A DNA stretch of 64,000 nt, from contig NZ_JARSBP010000006.1 of assembly GCF_029623955.1 (NCBI RefSeq), positions 62,001-126,000 of the forward strand, given 5' to 3'. The translations under genes and the position numbers were made by a program. The notes under the pieces were generated by a model. It did not search any database, had not been told where the DNA came from, and saw only the letters and a program-made list of their open reading frames with translations. Below, in pieces: positions 7,976 through 17,106 of this stretch (its first letter is position 1; each line of letters opens with the position of its first letter). This DNA is from Mycobacterium sp. 236(2023) (lineage in GTDB: Bacteria; Actinomycetota; Actinomycetes; Mycobacteriales; Mycobacteriaceae).

Positions 7976-9457
7976 TCATTCGCCGCTGTCCGACGGCTCG
8001 TCGGCAGGCTCTGACGCTTCCGTCGCTGCCGACGACCCCTCAGGCGTCGTCAGGTCGGCATCAGAAGTCTCGGCGACTTGAGCATCCGACTCTTCTTCTC
8101 CCGCAGAGCTTTTCGTCTCGTCAACCTCTGCATCGCTTGCCGGTTCGGCGCCCGGCGAGGCCTGCGCGTCCTGCTCCTCTATTTCCTCGACTGTCGCAGC
8201 TTCGTCGGTATCCGGCTCATTGGCCATCGTCGTCTCATCGGCCAAGTACGGTTCAACAGCCAGGGACGTCTCGAAGGTCGAAGTCGTCTTGCCGAGCGGC
8301 GGCAGGCCGATGAGCGCCAGCGCGTTGTCGACACCCTCTTCGACGGCGTCGCCGAGGTCGGCCAGCACCGTCACCATGTCGTGCTTCGGAAACAGCCGCG
8401 CAGGGGTGGGCTCCCAGATCGGGATGCTGCGGTCATAGCCCAGCTCCACGAGAACCCTGAAGAACGGTTCGACGACGTCGATGAACGGTTCCGGCACGCC
8501 CAGCATCCGCAGCGGCGCGAACAAGGGCAGGTCCGGCGACTCGAAGAAGTAATAGCTCGAATCCCCATGTGTACCTTGGTATGCCAGCGATTCCGTGGGG
8601 TCCTCCGGCAGGCTCACATCGAACGGTCGTGTGTGCAGAAACACGATTCCGAGGAGGGCGTTCACGTCGGCGATGACGCTGAGCGGATAGAGCGGGAAGT
8701 CGGAGAAGCCGTCGTACTGCCTGGAGATCACGACCGTGTCGAACTGCGTGTCGGTCGGTTCGGGTCCGGTGAACGTCCAATCCAGAATCGGGATGTAGAG
8801 ACCAGGAAGCCGGGCTTGCAGGCCGCCGTTGGGTACGTTGACATCCCCCTGAAGCACGAAGTCGACGTTGGGTGCTTCCGTCCCGTCCGGGTACTGCGCG
8901 GCCAGCCTCTTCTTCACGGTCAGCGCCACGCCCGCACCTTGCGACAAGCCGTAGATCACCAGATCATCGCCGGGGTGCGCAAGCATTGCGTCCTCCAGCT
9001 CAGCTGCCCCGGCCTCGACGGACTGGTTACCTGTGCGGTCGAAGAACCCGGTGAGCTTCCACCAGGGCTCATCGGGCCAAGCGGGCCCGCCGGGACCGAA
9101 GATGTTGGGGTCGCCGGCCACCAAACCGAGCAGGCGCAAGATTCCGGTGAGCGGCCACAACTCCTCGGGCGTCTTCACCGCGACGGGTGTGATGTCACGG
9201 CCCGGCTGGGTCGGTGTGATGAAGTTGTCCATGATCGCTTGAACACCGGCATCGTCCCAGGTTGGGCACGTCGTTCCGCAGACAAGCAGAGCCGTCGTGT
9301 CCGCAGACAGTGTCACGGCAGGCGGGCTCGGTGAAACCGCCATCGGTACAACGGCGGCCACTGCGGCGAGCAGGGATACCCCAGCCGACGCCCGTATCGC
9401 CGTGCGCCGAACTCTCGGCCCGCTTTGTCCGCGACCGACATACCGACAAGCCCCCAT
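7976..9457 (-). CDS. Exported PE-PPE-domain serine hydrolase with acidic C-terminal tail
   Basis: This is a 493-residue protein. A signal peptide (basic residues RRTAIRAS, then AGVSLLAAVAAVVPMAV) is followed by a PE-PPE-type alpha/beta-hydrolase domain without any PE or PPE leader. The nucleophile elbow GLSQGAG is near residue 170, preceded by HPGDDLVIY. A catalytic His is likely in the THGDSSYYF segment. The last 120 residues are a low-complexity Glu/Asp/Ala/Ser tail. PE-PPE-domain enzymes studied so far are esterases or acyl hydrolases acting on lipids in the cell envelope; the substrate here is unknown. The ATG at 9457 has a good AGGAGG-type ribosome site. The gene is sandwiched between a duplicated era 3' end and era itself, suggesting a later insertion. 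Confidence 0.82.
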   Translation of the reverse strand: MGACRYVGRGQSGPRVRRTAIRASAGVSLLAAVAAVVPMAVSPSPPAVTLSADTTALLVCGTTCPTWDDAGVQAIMDNFITPTQPGRDITPVAVKTPEELWPLTGILRLLGLVAGDPNIFGPGGPAWPDEPWWKLTGFFDRTGNQSVEAGAAELEDAMLAHPGDDLVIYGLSQGAGVALTVKKRLAAQYPDGTEAPNVDFVLQGDVNVPNGGLQARLPGLYIPILDWTFTGPEPTDTQFDTVVISRQYDGFSDFPLYPLSVIADVNALLGIVFLHTRPFDVSLPEDPTESLAYQGTHGDSSYYFFESPDLPLFAPLRMLGVPEPFIDVVEPFFRVLVELGYDRSIPIWEPTPARLFPKHDMVTVLADLGDAVEEGVDNALALIGLPPLGKTTSTFETSLAVEPYLADETTMANEPDTDEAATVEEIEEQDAQASPGAEPASDAEVDETKSSAGEEESDAQVAETSDADLTTPEGSSAATEASEPADEPSDSGE

Positions 9458-9539
9458 GACGTCCTCCTCGCACGATGCTCCGTGTACGGATTCTCGAGCG
9501 CGCGGGGCGAGGCGGATAGGGTAGGCGGCTACTTCATTT

Positions 9540-9575
9540 CTAAAAGCCCAGCCGGCCGAGCTGTTTCGGGTCGCG
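9540..9575. repeat. Direct repeat: era 3' end (native copy)
   Basis: These are the last 36 bases of the era coding sequence, repeated at 7935-7970 with 30 of 36 positions identical. The pair brackets the PE-PPE gene and its promoter and is the probable footprint of the event that placed that gene here. Confidence 0.8.
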
Positions 9576-10448
9576 CTGCCAATTTTTGGCGATCTTGACG
9601 CGCAGATCCAGGTAGACCTTGGTGCCGAGCAGCTTCTCGATCTGCGTACGTGCGGCTGTGCCGACCTCACGCAGCCGCGCACCGCCCTTGCCGATCACGA
9701 TGCCCTTCTGCGAGTCGCGTTCGACGTAGAGGATCGCGCGCACATCAATCAGGTCGTCCCGGTCCGGTCGCTCTTCGACCTCCTCGATGACGACGGCCAG
9801 CGAATGTGGCAGCTCGTCGCGCACGCCTTCGAGCGCCGCCTCCCGAATCAGTTCGGCCATCAGGACTTCTTCAGGCTCGTCGGTGAGCTCCCCGTCGGGG
9901 TAAAACGCAGGCCCGGGCGGCAGTTTCGACACGAGCACGTCGACGAGGACGTCGAGTTGGGTGTTCGACGTCGCCGACACCGGAACGATGTCGGCGTCGG
10001 GGCCGACCAGTTCGCTGACGGCGAGCAGCTGTTCACCGACGCGATCCTTGGACACCTTGTCGATCTTGGTGACGATGGCGATGAGCGTGGTTCGCGGCGC
10101 AACCGCGCGGATCTGCTCGTAGATCCAGCGGTCCCCCGGTCCGATCTTCTCGTCGGCAGGGATGCACATACCGATGACGTCGACCTCGGAGTAGGTGTCC
10201 TTGACCAGTTCGTTGAGCCGCTGCCCCAGGAGCGTGCGGGGCCGGTGCAGACCAGGGGTGTCCACGAGGACGATCTGGAAGTCGTCGCGATGCACGATGC
10301 CGCGGATGGTGTGCCTGGTGGTCTGTGGCCGGTTCGACGTGATGGCCACCTTGGTGCCCACCAGAGCGTTGGTCAGCGTGGACTTGCCGGTGTTCGGCCG
10401 GCCGACGAAACACACGAAACCCGAACGGAATTCGACCCCGTCCGTCAT
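9540..10448 (-). CDS. era: GTPase Era
   Basis: This essential GTPase binds the 3' end of 16S rRNA and assists 30S subunit maturation. It is 302 residues with the G domain first: G1 GRPNTGKST, G3 DTPGL (in VLVDTPGLHRP), and G4 as TKID. The C-terminal KH domain contains YVERDSQKGIVIGKGGARLREVGTAARTQIEKLLGTKVYLDLRVKIAKNW. The start overlaps the stop of the upstream cytidine-deaminase-like gene by 4 bp (ATGA). It therefore belongs to the phoH-ybeY-corC-like-cdd-like-era chain, the same order as in M. tuberculosis. Confidence 0.97.
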   Translation of the reverse strand: MTDGVEFRSGFVCFVGRPNTGKSTLTNALVGTKVAITSNRPQTTRHTIRGIVHRDDFQIVLVDTPGLHRPRTLLGQRLNELVKDTYSEVDVIGMCIPADEKIGPGDRWIYEQIRAVAPRTTLIAIVTKIDKVSKDRVGEQLLAVSELVGPDADIVPVSATSNTQLDVLVDVLVSKLPPGPAFYPDGELTDEPEEVLMAELIREAALEGVRDELPHSLAVVIEEVEERPDRDDLIDVRAILYVERDSQKGIVIGKGGARLREVGTAARTQIEKLLGTKVYLDLRVKIAKNWQRDPKQLGRLGF

Positions 10449-10771
10449 ACGGGGTTTCCCGCACGGTCGGTGACGATGACCACGGCGTCCGCGGACAGTT
10501 CCCGCACCGCCGCGACACCGGCGTCGTCCGCGGAACCTCCGACGAGCACGGCGGCCTCGAGGCCCACCGCGCCGCTGGAGACCGCTGCCGCGACGGCGGC
10601 CTGCAATGCGGTCAGCTCCAGCGCGTCCAGGGCGACGGGAGCTCCCGCGTAGGTACGGCCGTCCAGGTCGCGCACCGCGGCGCCGCTGCCGGCTTCGGCC
10701 CGGCCCATTGCGCCACGGGCGAGCACGACCAGCTTGGCGTCCTCATCGCTCAAAACCTGTGACTCAGTCAT
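10445..10771 (-). CDS. Cytidine-deaminase-like small protein (Rv2365c-like)
   Basis: This 108-residue protein has a deaminase-like alpha/beta pattern: ARGAMGRAEAGSGAAVRDLDGRTYAGAPVALDALELTALQAAVAAAVSSGA. The zinc-binding HAE and PCxxC motifs of true cytidine deaminases are missing, since TYAGAPVALDALELTA occupies the position where CAE would be expected. It is therefore probably catalytically dead and may have a binding or structural role. It is fused by 4-bp and 8-bp overlaps to its neighbours and is co-conserved with era across mycobacteria. A role in ribosome assembly is possible but unsupported by sequence. Confidence 0.75.
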   Translation of the reverse strand: MTESQVLSDEDAKLVVLARGAMGRAEAGSGAAVRDLDGRTYAGAPVALDALELTALQAAVAAAVSSGAVGLEAAVLVGGSADDAGVAAVRELSADAVVIVTDRAGNPV

Positions 10772-12071
10772 CGGTGTCCTTCTCGTCCTCGTCGGTATGT
10801 TCAGGTTCGACGGGGCTGACCAGCACCGTGCCGATTCTGACGCGGCCCCGCGGGTCGGGGCCACCCTCGGCGCGCAGCCGCAGACCGTCCCACTGCACCT
10901 CCGCGCCGGGCAGCGGAACGCGGCCCAGCTCCAGGGCGACCAGACCACCGACCGTGTCGACGTCGAGGTTCTCGTCGAACTGCAGGTCGTAGAGCTCGCT
11001 GAGATCCTCGATCGCCAGTCGCGCCGACACGCGGTAGGTCTGTTCCCCCAGGTCCTCGATGGGCGCCACCTCATCGGTGTCGTATTCGTCGGCGATCTCC
11101 CCGACGATCTCCTCCAGCACGTCCTCGATCGTCACCAGACCCGCGATGGCACCGTATTCGTCGACCAGCAGCACCATGTGCACGCGGTCGCGTTGCATGT
11201 CACGCAGCAGCGCATCGAGCGGCTTGGAGTCGGGGACGAACGCGGCCTTGCGCATGACCTCCGACACCTTGGTGCCGCGGCCGCCGTTGTTCGAGTAGTA
11301 CGTCTTCTGCACAAGGTCTTTGAGGTAGACCACGCCGATGACGTCGTCGACGTTCTCTCCGATCACCGGGATGCGGGAATGCCCGCTGCGCACCGCCAGC
11401 GAGGTCGCCTGGCCTGCCGTCTTCTCGCTCTCGATCCACACCATCTCGGTGCGCGGCACCATCACCTCGCGCGCGGGCGTATCGCCGAGTTCGAACACCG
11501 ACTGGATCATCCGACGTTCGTCGTCGGCGACGACTCCGCGCTGCTGAGCCAGGTCGACGACCTCGCGCAGCTCGATCTCGGACGCGAACGGCCCGTTGCG
11601 GAATCCTCGGCCCGGGGTCAGAGCGTTACCGAGCAACACGAGCAACCGGCTCAGCGGCGTGAGGACCACTGAGATCGCTTGCAGCGGAAGCGCCGTCACC
11701 AACGCGATCGGGTAGGCGTTCTGCCTTCCGACCGTTCTCGGTCCGACCCCGATCACCACGAAGCTGACCACCGTCATGATCGCCGCGGCGGCCATGAGGC
11801 CCAGGCTGACGCCGGTGTAGTCGTCGAGGTAGGCGGCCATCAACACGGTGGCGCTGACCTCGCATGCGATGCGCAACAGCACGATGAGGTTGATGTAGCG
11901 GGGCCGGTCGACCATGACGCGGGCCAGCCGTACCGCTCCCGGCCTCTCTTCGCGAACCAGTTCCTCGACACGGGCGATCGACACGGTGCTCAGCGCGGCG
12001 TCGATGGCCGCGAACAGCCCACCGAAGGCCACCAGCACGATCGCGCCGATGAGCTGCCCGATATTGCTCAC
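10764..12071 (-). CDS. CNNM/HlyC-CorC family membrane protein with CBS pair
   Basis: This is a 435-residue membrane protein of the CNNM/CorC family, members of which are tied to magnesium or cobalt homeostasis. The N-terminal DUF21 domain has three or four membrane helices (IGQLIGAIVLVAFGGLFAAIDAAL, INLIVLLRIACEVSATVLMAAYL, AAAIMTVVSFVVIGVG). Two CBS domains follow (MVPRTEMVWIES...RIPVIGENVDDVIGVVYLKDLV and VHMVLLVDEYGAIAGLVTIEDVLEEIVGEI), then a CorC/HlyC C-terminal domain. The start is the GTG at 12071, four bases into the ybeY stop. The frame upstream to 12344 is a shadow of ybeY. It matches Rv2366c in length and position. Confidence 0.9.
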   Translation of the reverse strand: MSNIGQLIGAIVLVAFGGLFAAIDAALSTVSIARVEELVREERPGAVRLARVMVDRPRYINLIVLLRIACEVSATVLMAAYLDDYTGVSLGLMAAAAIMTVVSFVVIGVGPRTVGRQNAYPIALVTALPLQAISVVLTPLSRLLVLLGNALTPGRGFRNGPFASEIELREVVDLAQQRGVVADDERRMIQSVFELGDTPAREVMVPRTEMVWIESEKTAGQATSLAVRSGHSRIPVIGENVDDVIGVVYLKDLVQKTYYSNNGGRGTKVSEVMRKAAFVPDSKPLDALLRDMQRDRVHMVLLVDEYGAIAGLVTIEDVLEEIVGEIADEYDTDEVAPIEDLGEQTYRVSARLAIEDLSELYDLQFDENLDVDTVGGLVALELGRVPLPGAEVQWDGLRLRAEGGPDPRGRVRIGTVLVSPVEPEHTDEDEKDTDD

Positions 12072-12619
12072 TGAGTGTCGCCGTGGTTCAGATCGAAATA
12101 CCGGGATTTGTCGAGCAGGCGACGGTCCTTCTCGGTCTGGCGGTCGAGGTGATACGCCTCGACCTGTTCTGCCACCCACTCCTCGAGCAGCTCGCGTTGC
12201 AGCGCGAACATCTCTTTCTCCTCGTCGGGCTCGGCATGGTCGTAGCCGAGCAGGTGCAGCACTCCGTGCACGGTGAGCAGAGCCAGCTCCTGGCCGAGCG
12301 TGTGGCCCGCGTCGGATGCTTGTTTGGCAGCGAATTCGGGGCACAGCACGATGTCGCCGAGCATCGACGGGCCGGGTTCGGGGGCATCAGGACGTCCCCC
12401 GGGCTCCAGCTCGTCCATCGGGAAGCTCATCACGTCAGTGGGCCCGGGCAGATCCATCCAGCGCACGTGCAGGTCGGCCATCGCCGCCTCGTCGAGGAGC
12501 ACCATCGACAGTTCGGCGGCAGGGTTGACGTCCATCTTGCGTATGACGAACCGGGCGACGCTGACGAGTTCGGCTTCGGAAACGTCGATGCCCGATTCGT
12601 TGGACACCTCAATAGTCAT
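12068..12619 (-). CDS. ybeY: Endoribonuclease YbeY (rRNA maturation factor)
   Basis: YbeY is a single-strand-specific, zinc-dependent RNase involved in 16S rRNA processing and ribosome quality control. It is 183 residues with the invariant metal site HGVLHLLGYDH (the HxxxHxxxxxH motif) preceded by TLGQELALLTV, and the conserved TDVMSFPMDE segment. The C-terminal 30 or so residues (DRQTEKDRRLLDKSRYFDLNHGD) are a charged mycobacterial extension. It lies 15 bp after phoH and overlaps the next gene. Confidence 0.95.
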   Translation of the reverse strand: MTIEVSNESGIDVSEAELVSVARFVIRKMDVNPAAELSMVLLDEAAMADLHVRWMDLPGPTDVMSFPMDELEPGGRPDAPEPGPSMLGDIVLCPEFAAKQASDAGHTLGQELALLTVHGVLHLLGYDHAEPDEEKEMFALQRELLEEWVAEQVEAYHLDRQTEKDRRLLDKSRYFDLNHGDTQ

Positions 12620-12634
12620 TGCTTCTCAGTCCTG

Positions 12635-13678
12635 TTACCGCCGTGGACGTCCCGGGCCCGACGCACGCCGCTGGGCCCGATTCATCATCGTCGGCTCCTC
12701 GAAACGTGCGTAGGCGTCCACGATCTCGGACACGAGCCGATGCCGGACGACGTCGGCGCTGGTGAGTTCGGCGAAGTGGATGTCGTCGACGTTGCCGAGG
12801 ACGCGCATCGCCGTGTTGAGCCCGGACGGCGCCCCTCCTGGCAGGTCGACCTGCGTAACATCGCCTGTGACAACCATTTTGGAGTTGAAGCCGAGCCGGG
12901 TGAGGAACATCTTCATCTGCTCGCCCGTGGTGTTCTGCGCCTCGTCGAGAATGATGAACGCATCGTTGAGCGAGCGGCCGCGCATGTACGCCAGCGGCGC
13001 CACCTCGATCACGCCCGCGCTCATCAGTTTCGGGATGAGCTCGGGATCCATCATGTCGTGCAGCGCGTCGTACAGCGGCCGCAGGTACGGGTCGATCTTC
13101 TCGCTCAGCGTCCCTGGCAGGAAGCCAAGGCGCTCACCGGCTTCCACCGCCGGGCGGGTCAGGATGATCCGGCTCACCGACTTCGTCTGCAGTGCGTTGA
13201 CGGCCTTGGCCATCGCCAGGTAGGTCTTGCCGGTGCCGGCCGGACCGATGCCGAACACGATGGTGTGCGCGTCGATCGCGTCGACGTAGCGCTTCTGGTT
13301 GAGCGTCTTGGGCCGGATCGTCTTGCCGCGCCGCGACAGGATGTCGAGCGTCAGCACCTCTGCCGGCGACTCTTCGACGGTTCCGGTCAGCATCGCCACG
13401 CTGTGGCGCACCGCGTCCGCTGTGAGGGTCTGCCCGCTGGCGACCACCTCGATCAATTCGGAGATCGCCCGCTCGGCCAGCGCCACGTCGGCGGGCTCGC
13501 CGGAGATGGTGATCGCGTTGCCGCGGGCGTGAATGTCGGCGGACAGCAGCCGTTCCAGGGCGCGCAGATTCTCATCGGAGGATCCCAGGAGGCCCATGAC
13601 GTATTCGGGCGGAACCGTAATGCTGCTGCGGACCTGAGAACCAGATGCTTCCTGGCCTGCATTTTCGCGGGGCGCCAC
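12635..13678 (-). CDS. phoH: PhoH-like ATPase
   Basis: This is a cytoplasmic P-loop ATPase of the PhoH family, associated with RNA metabolism through its constant neighbour ybeY. It is 347 residues with an N-terminal KH-like region (residues 20-110, SITVPPEYVMGLLGSSDENLRALE). The ATPase domain has Walker A GPAGTGKTYLAMAKAV and Walker B FIILDEAQNTT. GDVTQVDLP is a conserved PhoH signature. It ends with an Arg-rich tail (NRAQRRASGPGRPRR). The start codon is GTG. It heads the phoH-ybeY-era operon. Confidence 0.93.
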   Translation of the reverse strand: MAPRENAGQEASGSQVRSSITVPPEYVMGLLGSSDENLRALERLLSADIHARGNAITISGEPADVALAERAISELIEVVASGQTLTADAVRHSVAMLTGTVEESPAEVLTLDILSRRGKTIRPKTLNQKRYVDAIDAHTIVFGIGPAGTGKTYLAMAKAVNALQTKSVSRIILTRPAVEAGERLGFLPGTLSEKIDPYLRPLYDALHDMMDPELIPKLMSAGVIEVAPLAYMRGRSLNDAFIILDEAQNTTGEQMKMFLTRLGFNSKMVVTGDVTQVDLPGGAPSGLNTAMRVLGNVDDIHFAELTSADVVRHRLVSEIVDAYARFEEPTMMNRAQRRASGPGRPRR

Positions 13679-13764
13679 GTGTGGTTTTCTGCCTGCTTTC
13701 TGGGTTCCGTCCGAGGGTGCTTTTACGAAAGCCCAGTTTAGCCCTGCCGACCCACGCCGCCCAA

Positions 13765-16626
13765 CTAGTTAGGGCCCGTCTCCACCGGGACCGGTGCCGG
13801 CTGCCGCAGCGGACGTGACCGCACGACCAGCGGCCACCAGAACCAGCGGCCGAGCAGGGTTGCGATCGCCGGCATCATGAACGCGCGCACGACGAACGTG
13901 TCGAACAGCAGCCCCAACCCGATCGTCGTCCCCACCTGTGCCATGATCCGCAGGTCGCTGACCACCATCGATGCCATGGTCAGCGCGAACACGACGCCCG
14001 CCGCCGTGACGACGCTGCCGGTGCCGCCGATGGCACGGATCATGCCCGTCTTGATGCCGGCCGGGATCTCTTCTTTGAAGCGTGAAACGAGTAGCAGGTT
14101 GTAATCGGACCCGACGGCGATCAGCGCGATGATCGACAACGCCAGCACCATCCAGTGCAGTTCGATGCCGATGATGTGCTGCCAGATCAGGATAGAGATG
14201 CCGAACGAGGCGCCGAGCGACAGCGTCACGGTGCCGACGATGACGAGCGCGGCGACCAGGCTGCGCGTCAGCACGAGCATGATCATCAGCACCAGGCACA
14301 TCGCGGAGATGACCGCGATCAGCAGGTCGTAGCGCGATCCGTCGGACATGTCCTTGAACGTGGCCGCGGTGCCGCCCAATTGGATGGTCGCGTTCTCCAG
14401 CGGCGTGCCTTTGAGCGCCTCGATCGCCGCGATCTTGATGGGTTCGACCCGCTGCAGTGCGTCGTCGGTGGTGGGGTTACCGCGGTGCGCGACGAGCATG
14501 CGCACCGTCTTGCCGTCGGGTGAGAAGAAGCTCTTCATCGCCTGCTTGAAGTCCTCGTTCTCGAAGACCTCGGGCGGCAGGTAGAACGAGTCGTCGTTCT
14601 TGGCCTCGTCGAAGGCCTTGCCCATGTCGGTGGAGTTGCGGGTCAGCTCGTCCATCTGGTCGTAGAAGCCGCCCATGGTGGCATACGTCGTCAGCATCAT
14701 CTGACGCATGTTCTCCATGGTCTCGATCATCGGCGGGAACGTCGCGAGCATCTGCGGCAGCAGCTTCTTCATCTCGTCCATGTTCTGGACTGCGGTGTCG
14801 AAGGTGTCGGTCATGACGCTGATGCCGTCCATCGAGTCGAACAGCGACCGGAACGACCAGCACAGCGGGATGTTGTAGCAGTGCGGTTCCCAGTAGAAGT
14901 AGTTGCGGATCGGCCGGAACTGGTCGTCGAAGGTGGCGACCATGTCGCGGATCTGGTGGACGGTGTCCCGCATGTCCGTCATGTCGTCGATCATGTCCGT
15001 GGTGATGGTCGAGAACTTCGTCATCAACGCGTACATCGTCTTCATCGTGGCGATGGTCTTGGCGATGTCGTCGGCCTGGCCCCGCATGTCGGCGATGCGG
15101 TCCTTCATCAGCTTCATGTTCTGCTGCTGACCGACGCCCTGCATGCTGATCAGGAACGGGATCGACGTGTTCGCGATGGGCGCGCCGTCCGGGCGGCTCG
15201 GGGCCTGCACGCGGGCCACGCCCTCGACGCCGAACACCCGTTTGGCGAGCCGGTCGAGGATGAGGAAGTCGGACGGGTTGCGCAGGTCGCGGTCGGCCTC
15301 GACGAGAAGCACTTCGGGGCTCATCCGCGACAGCGAGAAGTGCTCGGTGGCCGCTTTGAGGCCCGCGTTCGCCGGGATGGACTCCGGGATGTAGCGGGTG
15401 TCGTCGTAGCTCGTCTTGTACCCAGGCAGCGCGGCGAGGCCGATCAGGGCGAGCGCCAGCGACGCCACGAGGATCGGCCCCGGCCAGCGGACGACCATTG
15501 TCCCGATGCGCCGCCAGGCGCGGATCCGCATGGCGCGCTTGGGTTCCAGAAGATTGAAGCGGCTGCCGACGGCCACGATCGCCGGGCCCAGCGTGAGGGC
15601 GACGGCGACACCGGCGAGGATGCCCACCGCGCACGGCACACCCATGCTCTGGAAGTAGGGCATGCGGGTGAACGACAGGCAGTACATCGCGCCGGCGATG
15701 GTCAGGCCGGAGCCCAGCACGACGTGTGCCGTGCCGTGGAACATCTCGTAGTAGGCCTGCTCGTGGGTGGCGCCCGACGAGCGCGCCTCCTGATAGCGGC
15801 CGACGAGGAAGATCGCGTAGTCGGTGCCTGCCGCGACGGCCAGTGAGATCAGCAGGTTCACCGCGAACGTCGACAACCCGATGATCTGGAAGTGGCCGAG
15901 CGCGGCCACGACACCGCGGGCGATCGACATTTGAACGCCGACCATGATCAGCAGCAGGATCACGGTGGTGATCGAGCGGTAGAAGAACAGCAGCAGCACG
16001 ATGATGACGGCGAACGTCACCATCAGGATCAGCGCCATGCTGCTCTCACCGGCGATGTTCACGTCGGCGGTCAGCGCGGCGGGGCCCGTCACGTGCACCA
16101 GCACACCGTCGGGCGGCGACAGACTGTCGACGATCCCGCGGACGGCGGCGACGGAGTCGTTGCTCTCCGTCTCGCCCATGTTGCCCGCGAGATAGAGCGT
16201 CACGTAGGCGGCCCGGCCGTCGCTGCTCTGCGCCGCGGCCTGGGTCAGCGGGTCGCCCCAGGTGTCCTGGATGTTGCGGATGTGGTCGGGGTCGGCCTCG
16301 AGCTTGGCGATGAGCTGGTCGTAGTAGGCGTGCGCGTCGTCGCCGAGCGGCTGGTCGCTTTCCAGCACGATCAGCGCGATCGAGTCGGATTCCGATTCCC
16401 CGAACAGCCGGCCCATGTCGGCCATGGCCTGCATCGACGGGGCGTTGCTCGGGCTCATCGACACCGCGTTCTGGGCGGCGACGACCTCGAGTTGAGGCAC
16501 CAGCAGGTTCAGCGCGGCCACCAGCAGCAGCCAACCCAGGATGATCGGGACCGAGAGCCGACGGATCAGCCGCGCGAGGAAGGTGGGTTCCCGCAGCGAT
16601 TCGCGGGTGGTGGCAGTGAGTTTCAT
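13765..16626 (-). CDS. MmpL-family RND transporter (MmpL4/5-like)
   Basis: This is a 953-residue inner-membrane transporter driven by the proton gradient. It has a first membrane helix (SVPIILGWLLLVAALNLLV), a periplasmic loop, a five-helix bundle, a second long loop of about 300 residues, and a second helical bundle. Each bundle carries the proton-relay Asp-Tyr pair, GTDYAIFLVGRYQE and GSDYNLLLVSRFKEE. The second loop is a Met-rich helical hairpin with two Cys (CYNIPLCW) that could form a disulfide, as in MmpL4/MmpL5. It overlaps mmpS by 4 bp. The iron box upstream of mmpS and the nearby mycobactin genes make siderophore export the likeliest job, as for MmpL4/5 in M. tuberculosis. The exact substrate is inferred. 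It lies where M. tuberculosis has Rv2369c-Rv2371. Confidence 0.9.
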   Translation of the reverse strand: MKLTATTRESLREPTFLARLIRRLSVPIILGWLLLVAALNLLVPQLEVVAAQNAVSMSPSNAPSMQAMADMGRLFGESESDSIALIVLESDQPLGDDAHAYYDQLIAKLEADPDHIRNIQDTWGDPLTQAAAQSSDGRAAYVTLYLAGNMGETESNDSVAAVRGIVDSLSPPDGVLVHVTGPAALTADVNIAGESSMALILMVTFAVIIVLLLFFYRSITTVILLLIMVGVQMSIARGVVAALGHFQIIGLSTFAVNLLISLAVAAGTDYAIFLVGRYQEARSSGATHEQAYYEMFHGTAHVVLGSGLTIAGAMYCLSFTRMPYFQSMGVPCAVGILAGVAVALTLGPAIVAVGSRFNLLEPKRAMRIRAWRRIGTMVVRWPGPILVASLALALIGLAALPGYKTSYDDTRYIPESIPANAGLKAATEHFSLSRMSPEVLLVEADRDLRNPSDFLILDRLAKRVFGVEGVARVQAPSRPDGAPIANTSIPFLISMQGVGQQQNMKLMKDRIADMRGQADDIAKTIATMKTMYALMTKFSTITTDMIDDMTDMRDTVHQIRDMVATFDDQFRPIRNYFYWEPHCYNIPLCWSFRSLFDSMDGISVMTDTFDTAVQNMDEMKKLLPQMLATFPPMIETMENMRQMMLTTYATMGGFYDQMDELTRNSTDMGKAFDEAKNDDSFYLPPEVFENEDFKQAMKSFFSPDGKTVRMLVAHRGNPTTDDALQRVEPIKIAAIEALKGTPLENATIQLGGTAATFKDMSDGSRYDLLIAVISAMCLVLMIMLVLTRSLVAALVIVGTVTLSLGASFGISILIWQHIIGIELHWMVLALSIIALIAVGSDYNLLLVSRFKEEIPAGIKTGMIRAIGGTGSVVTAAGVVFALTMASMVVSDLRIMAQVGTTIGLGLLFDTFVVRAFMMPAIATLLGRWFWWPLVVRSRPLRQPAPVPVETGPN

Positions 16627-17042
16627 GCGGACTTCGTGAAGCAGTAGACGTAGGCCGTGTAGTTGTACGCGGTGCGTTCGTCCTTCACGACGTCGTCGGC
16701 CGAGATCCGGCAGCCGATGAAGTCGCCGTCACCTTGTGCCACAACGTTTCCCACCATGGCCGGCGAGTTGGTCTCGACGACGACCGACCACGGCAATGCC
16801 GCGCCGACGATCTGGTTCGGGTCGCCTTCGGCGTCGATGTAGTTGATGTCGGCGGTGGCTCCGGGATTTCCGAAGACTTCGTAGCGCACTCGCTTCGGAT
16901 CGGATTTGTTGGAGTCCGAGGACATGCTGCCTGCGTAGGTCGGTAGCTGGTGGGAGCCGAAGATGTTGCGGATGCGCCACACGGCGAAGCCTCCGACGAC
17001 CAGGACGAGCACCAGGACCAGAGGTATCCATGCACGGGTCAC
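16623..17042 (-). CDS. MmpS-family periplasmic accessory protein
   Basis: This 139-residue protein has one N-terminal membrane anchor (IPLVLVLVLVVGGFAVWRI) and a periplasmic beta-rich domain: KRVRYEVFGNPGATADINYIDAEGDPNQIVGAALPWSVVVETNSPAMVGNVVAQGDGDFIGCRISADDVV. Two Cys (IGCRI and YVYCF) probably form the MmpS disulfide. MmpS4 and MmpS5 are required for siderophore export with their MmpL partners. The start is GTG, and its stop overlaps the mmpL start (ATGA). It is the first gene of the operon and lies 65 bp downstream of a candidate IdeR box. Confidence 0.9.
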   Translation of the reverse strand: MTRAWIPLVLVLVLVVGGFAVWRIRNIFGSHQLPTYAGSMSSDSNKSDPKRVRYEVFGNPGATADINYIDAEGDPNQIVGAALPWSVVVETNSPAMVGNVVAQGDGDFIGCRISADDVVKDERTAYNYTAYVYCFTKSA

Positions 17043-17106
17043 GCGGGTGAGAATTGGGAGTCCTTCTCGATGGGCAGCGCCGGAGGCAACTGGTCTTGCG
17101 TCTTCC

